Below, one piece after another: positions 59,700-64,000 of a DNA stretch of 64,000 nt (the first letter of the stretch is position 1; every line of letters starts with the position of its first letter). Source of the DNA: Toxorhynchites rutilus septentrionalis (Eukaryota > Arthropoda > Insecta > Diptera > Culicidae); contig NC_073744.1 in the NCBI RefSeq assembly GCF_029784135.1, forward strand, positions 73,779,794 to 73,843,793. The letters are read 5' to 3'. The position numbers and the translations under genes are program-made. Below the pieces are notes generated by a model that was given only the letters and a program-made list of their open reading frames with translations, was not told the DNA's origin and searched no databases.

Positions 59700-62350
59700 G
59701 GATCGACATTAATTTTGAATGTGTGATTCAGAATCCATCAAACTGAATCTGAATTCGTTATCTACTGGAATCTGATGTCTACAGTTTAGATCTTGATGTT
59801 GAATCTTGATTCCAAATGATCTGGATTATAAATATTGATCCTAAATCGCGAATGTGAAATGTAGATCTGAAATTTGATACTAGAATTTAAAATCTTATGT
59901 CTGTAACTTGAATTGGTTGGAATCTGTTTTTGGATTACCTGTCTGGAGAATTCCTGATGTGGAATTCTATGTTGAAATATCAAATTTTAGATATCTGAAA
60001 TCTTCAATCAGAAATTGGGATTTTTATTCATGGGATAAAATATGGAAAATGCATTGTTAAACCTGGAAGCGGAATCGAAATAGCGGAAATCTGGAATTCG
60101 GCTGGGATTCAGAATCTAGAATTGAGATCAAAGATTTCAACGCTAGTTCGGCATTTCATAACTGGGATTCAGAATCCAAGGTTTGAGACATGAAATTGGA
60201 AAATTCGACTTTGAAATCTGTGTATGCAGTTTCTAAGCCCACTATTTCATGTCTGGATTCCTGATTATGGAATTGGGAATTGGAGATCTTGAATCTGCAT
60301 GAACATTTTGTAATATTTGTTCTCCATATGATATTTGGACCCGAAATCACAAATCTGATTCCTGAAACTGAATGTGGAATCTGTCATATGAACATGACCT
60401 CTGATTCTGGCATTCAGAATTTTTCTACTGAGCTTGGAATTGTTATCTGCAATTCGAAAATCAGAGAAAGAAATCCGAGGATCCAGAGTAAGAAGTCGTG
60501 AATATGGGAAATTTCCATTTACACTTTGGAAGCTCATCTGAATCCGAAATTTGTTCCTGCATCTTGAAACGTGAAATTTGACACTGTAATATGAATCTAG
60601 AATCTGGATCTGCAATCAGATAGCAAGAAACCGAATTTGCAAGCTGAATTTGAAAGTTAGAATTCGTGTCTGGAATCGGAATCCAGAAACTCTTATCTTT
60701 ATTTGGAAACTAGCTGCTGTAATCTGAAGAATGGATCGGAAATATGAGTCCGGAATTCGCATGTGGAATTTACACAGAGAATCTGTTATCCAGAATAGAA
60801 AAACCTAGATCTGGGAACTCCATTTCATTTTTAGGCTCAGAAATCTGAAACATGAAAATTGTTGTGGAGTCCAAATTTGTATTTCGAAATTTGAATCTGT
60901 GCTTAAGATGTTTCTATCAGAACCGGGTATCCGAGTCTGTGATTTGGTGTCTGAAATCTTAATCTAAAATTTGTAATCTACAACTATAAACAGGAATCCG
61001 AATCCTGAATCTGACTCTCCAATCTGAATCTTGAATTGAAGGGAATCTAAAATCGAGAATAGGATTCCTGGAATCAAATGTAGAATCTGGCATATGAAGA
61101 CGGTGGTTGCTTCTAGTATGAATTGCTGTATTGAATACGTAATCGAAAATCTAAGAGTCAGGAATCTGGATCTGGATTTCTGATTTGGAAAACTTACGGA
61201 ATTCATCGTTTGGAATTCTATGCAAAGTGATTAAAACTGGTATAAGAAATCAAAATATGGGCCTTTTTTAGATATCTGTATATTAATCTGTAATTTGAAA
61301 CCTGGAATCTAAGTCTAATGAAATCTACAACAAGAAACTGGAATCCGAATTCTGACTGTGAATTTATAATCTGAATCGTGGATCTGGAATTAAAGGCTAA
61401 AATTTAATGATGATGTCTGAAATTCGGTAAAGGAAACAAATCGAATTGCCGTGTGGATTTTGTAGCTGGATTTAAGAATTAGTATTTTGAGTTCGAAATC
61501 TGTATCTGCAAACTGAATCTAGAATCACTACCAAAAATTTACAGTTGAAAGTTGTAATTGAATTCTGAAACTGTTATATGGAATCGAAATCTCGGGTATG
61601 GAATCTGGATTTCGATTTGATCTGAATCGAAAAACTCTAAAATGTGCCATTCGAAAAAGAAAATTCCAAAGAATCTGAGTCCCGAATCTGACTCTAGATG
61701 ATGTATTTGGTTGTAATGTGGAATCTGTAATCTGAATCAGAAATAATTACCAGCAAATTGATTTCTGAATCTTGATTTTTGAGATTTGAAACATGAAATT
61801 TTAATCTGAATACTCAACCTAGGATCAGAATCTAGAATCTGTTATCTGTTATAAATTTTCGAAAATCTTCGAATTTGAAAATCATGATTCTGAATCTAGA
61901 ATTATATATATAATAAATTTATAAATTTTCGTTATAAATTTTCGAAAATCTTCGAATTTGAAAATCATGATTCTGAATCTAGAATTCGAATCGTATATTT
62001 AAAATTTGGATTGGGATTCCATAGCTGGAGTTTGGAATCCAATATGGCACTGGCTCTATGAATCTGAAATCTTAATCTTTAGCCTGCGATCTGGATCTAG
62101 AATATACATCTAGAGTGGAGAATCTGATGTTATGAACGTAAAATGAGCGCTTGGAATGGCATCCAATTTAAGTTTGAATGAGGAATCTGAATCTAGAATG
62201 GGAATTTGAATCTGAATCCGGATGCTGAATTTACAATAGGAACCTGAAATTTGAACCTGAAATCTGCAGTTAAATTTTTGTTTGCTAGATCAGAATTTCG
62301 GAATTTGAACAAGGAACTCAGAATCTGAAGCTTAATACAAACAGGAATCA
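59700..62350. repeat. Decayed heptamer satellite, block 3
   Basis: 2.6 kb of imperfect GAATCTG/AATCTGAAATC motifs. A recent ~60-bp tandem duplication (GAATTTGAAAATCATGATTC at 61871 and 61955) shows continuing local turnover. Confidence 0.75.
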
Positions 62351-63640
62351 TGATTCAGTAGCATAAAACTAATAATTTCGAATATGGATCATGAAATGCA
62401 GCGTATAATAATTCTTCACTGCCTGGCAACCATGGTCGGTCCCCCGACCTGATAAGAAGTCAACACCGAGCGTTGTTGCTTCAACCTTTACCACGTGAGA
62501 GTCTGGGCGAAAGAAGGGGCCGTGACAGTAAATCCCACACGGCATCTCCATCTTTGCTGCTGTCGTCGTCGTCGGAAGCGAGAAGGAGCGAAAAAAAAAT
62601 AACAAAATAAAACCCAACACCAAGAAGACAATCCCCCCCGAAAGATCTGACAAGTAATTTGTCTATTTTCGGTAATTAACAATGGACCCTGCCAGGAGCT
62701 GCTGGGTATGGGTATGGGAGTGCGGTGTCATCGGTAGTGGCTGCTAAACAAAATGGGAAAAGCAATTAATTAGTCGCTAGTTATTTCGAGTTGAACGATA
62801 ATCCCATGCGCCTAGCTCCTTCTTTTGCATCCAATCTTCCTTGTGGCTTCTTTTTTTCTTCCGCTCGGAATAAGAGAGCGCTCCGAATTGATTGATGATG
62901 AGCGCATGTGGAACAAGTGCGTGTGGTCGGCAGGGCAGGTCCGATTTAATGATCCGCCTATGGCACAAGCATGTAGGCATGCTGCTACTTTAGCACAAAA
63001 ACCACAAGTCCCATGGAATCCCATTGGCGGAATTCACAGCCGTCGTCCGTATCTCAATCTATTCGGATGCAGCTGTGGAATTTCGAAGGATTGGTGTGTC
63101 GAGGAGAAGTTAAGTTTGTTTATCCCCATTCTCTGGGTTGCGGACGCGCTGAACAACGAGTGAGGCGAGGGGAGAATGATAAAATAACAGCTTGAATCAA
63201 TTAACGGGAATTTCCCTGCAGATGATGATGAATATGGGTTGTTTTCTTCAAAAGTTTGTTCTATTAAACTTAACTGACGGCGATGTCTCTATTTTTGGTC
63301 TCTATATGTGTTTTCGTATCCATTTGGGACTAGAGTGGAGAGGTTAACCACTTCGAGTGCTCTATCCCATCTGGTATGCCACTAAGTCCGAACTGCTGTC
63401 TAAACAAGTTTGACTCCAGTGGAGCTCTTGGATGGGGGTAATCTGGTTGCTTGGCAGAGTAAGTATGTACTCATCTGGTATGAGGTTTGAGTCTGTTCAG
63501 TGTAACACAACATGACTACGAAGCATGTTTGTTGAAGTTGATTGGTGCTTGTGAAAAAAAATTGTATATAAATACATTCACGAGAATTGTACTGAATTGT
63601 ATTGTTGCAGTTTTTTTTTGCAATGTAAAATTGATTTAAA
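62351..63640. other. Host-like non-repetitive island
   Basis: Unique-looking sequence with no recognised repeat. Overlapping frames of up to 112 codons occur on both strands without a domain, so no gene is called. Confidence 0.35.
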
Positions 63641-64000
63641 AAATTTCAATAAAGAATCTATGTTGAATTTGGAATTTGCTTTTGGCAATTTGAATTTCGA
63701 TCTCCTTAGATTCCAGAAGTAATTTGCGATTTTGAATTCTGGACCTATGGGGGCGAATGAACTGCTGAGTCTACAGCCTCTTTAATACAAACGAAGAAGA
63801 AGATTCCGAATGCCCAACTTGTCCCGAAGATTGTGGAAATTTTGGCTTTTCAGATTCCTCAAACAAGTTAAAGTAGATTTAGCATGAAGATTCGAATTCT
63901 AGATTCGAGCTGTAAATTTCACATTTGAGATAATGATATTAGATTCAGATGGAAGAGTTTTGAATCACAGATTCGACTTCCAGATTCCAGATTCCAGAAT
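63641..64000. repeat. Heptamer satellite block at the right edge
   Basis: AGATTCC/GATTCTAGATTCGA motifs in the opposite sense to most of block 3, ending with (GATTCCA)n-like sequence; it runs off the window. Confidence 0.6.
63749..63802 (+). mobile_element. Hairpin retroposon copy with (GAA)n tail
   Basis: GGGGCGAATGAACTGCTGAG, then TCTACAGCCTCTTTAATACA and (GAA)n. It has the same 3' hairpin layout as 57903-57958, with a different tail repeat. A TSD was not identified. Confidence 0.55.

Overview
This is animal, almost certainly mosquito (Aedes-type), nuclear DNA. It is AT-rich, has spliced-gene signals and a very high density of transposable elements (TEs), including a DD37E mariner-type transposon (ITmD37E, a family described from mosquitoes), tRNA-derived SINEs, non-autonomous Helitrons, TTAA-flanked elements and hAT/pogo-type MITEs. 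Only one host coding exon is clear: positions 2021-2392 (+) encode a SAM domain very like SAMD5/SASH1, followed by a GTGAGT splice donor. The rest of the window, or much of it, is probably the TE-filled intron downstream of that exon; no second exon was recognised.

Layout. 1-305 is an endonuclease fragment of a non-LTR retrotransposon (minus strand), followed by a decayed pogo/Tigger-like repeat to about 1115. 1116-2950 is host sequence with the SAM exon. 2950-5045 is a fold-back element interrupted by a decayed autonomous Helitron. 5046-9120 holds little that is recognisable. 9121-11500 has a Helitron 3' end and a 5'-truncated LINE with an open reverse-transcriptase frame (9758-11308). 12020-13260 holds repeat fragments. 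13261-15705 and 17711-19834 are non-repetitive host-like islands separated by a fold-back arm and a Helitron (15706-17163). 19835-21860 has a GATTCTA heptamer array, a MITE and a second pogo-like fragment. 22113-24714 is a TTAA-flanked fold-back element with a nested repeat and SINE. 25292-30791 is a 5.5-kb hAT-type insertion (8-bp target duplication) carrying a minisatellite, a Helitron, decayed histone H2A copies with histone 3' stem-loops, and a SINE. 30800-34130 is host-like. 34342-35214 is a repeat of a family (called X here) that ends in a GACGTAG..CTACGTC palindrome. 35315-40685 is a TTAA-flanked piggyBac-like nest containing an X-family repeat, a LINE, a TTAA MITE inside the LINE, and a SINE. 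40690-43165 is host-like. 43166-48815 holds a SINE, a fold-back half with a nested X-family copy, the ITmD37E transposon (46248-47543) and a TA-flanked MITE. 48990-52800 and 54945-55660 are tandem and dispersed repeats. 52800-54940 is host-like. 55740 to the end is dominated by a decayed GAATCTG-type heptamer satellite interrupted by a pogo-type MITE, two solo LTRs and a host-like island (62351-63640).

There is no operon-like or pathway organisation. The mechanistic content is the layering of TE insertions, many of which can be proved from target-site duplications (TSDs) or from empty paralogous sites inside the window. The most unusual items are a 55-60 bp hairpin retroposon with its own TSDs, the histone H2A relics with 3' stem-loops inside a hAT-type element, and the nests of TTAA elements.
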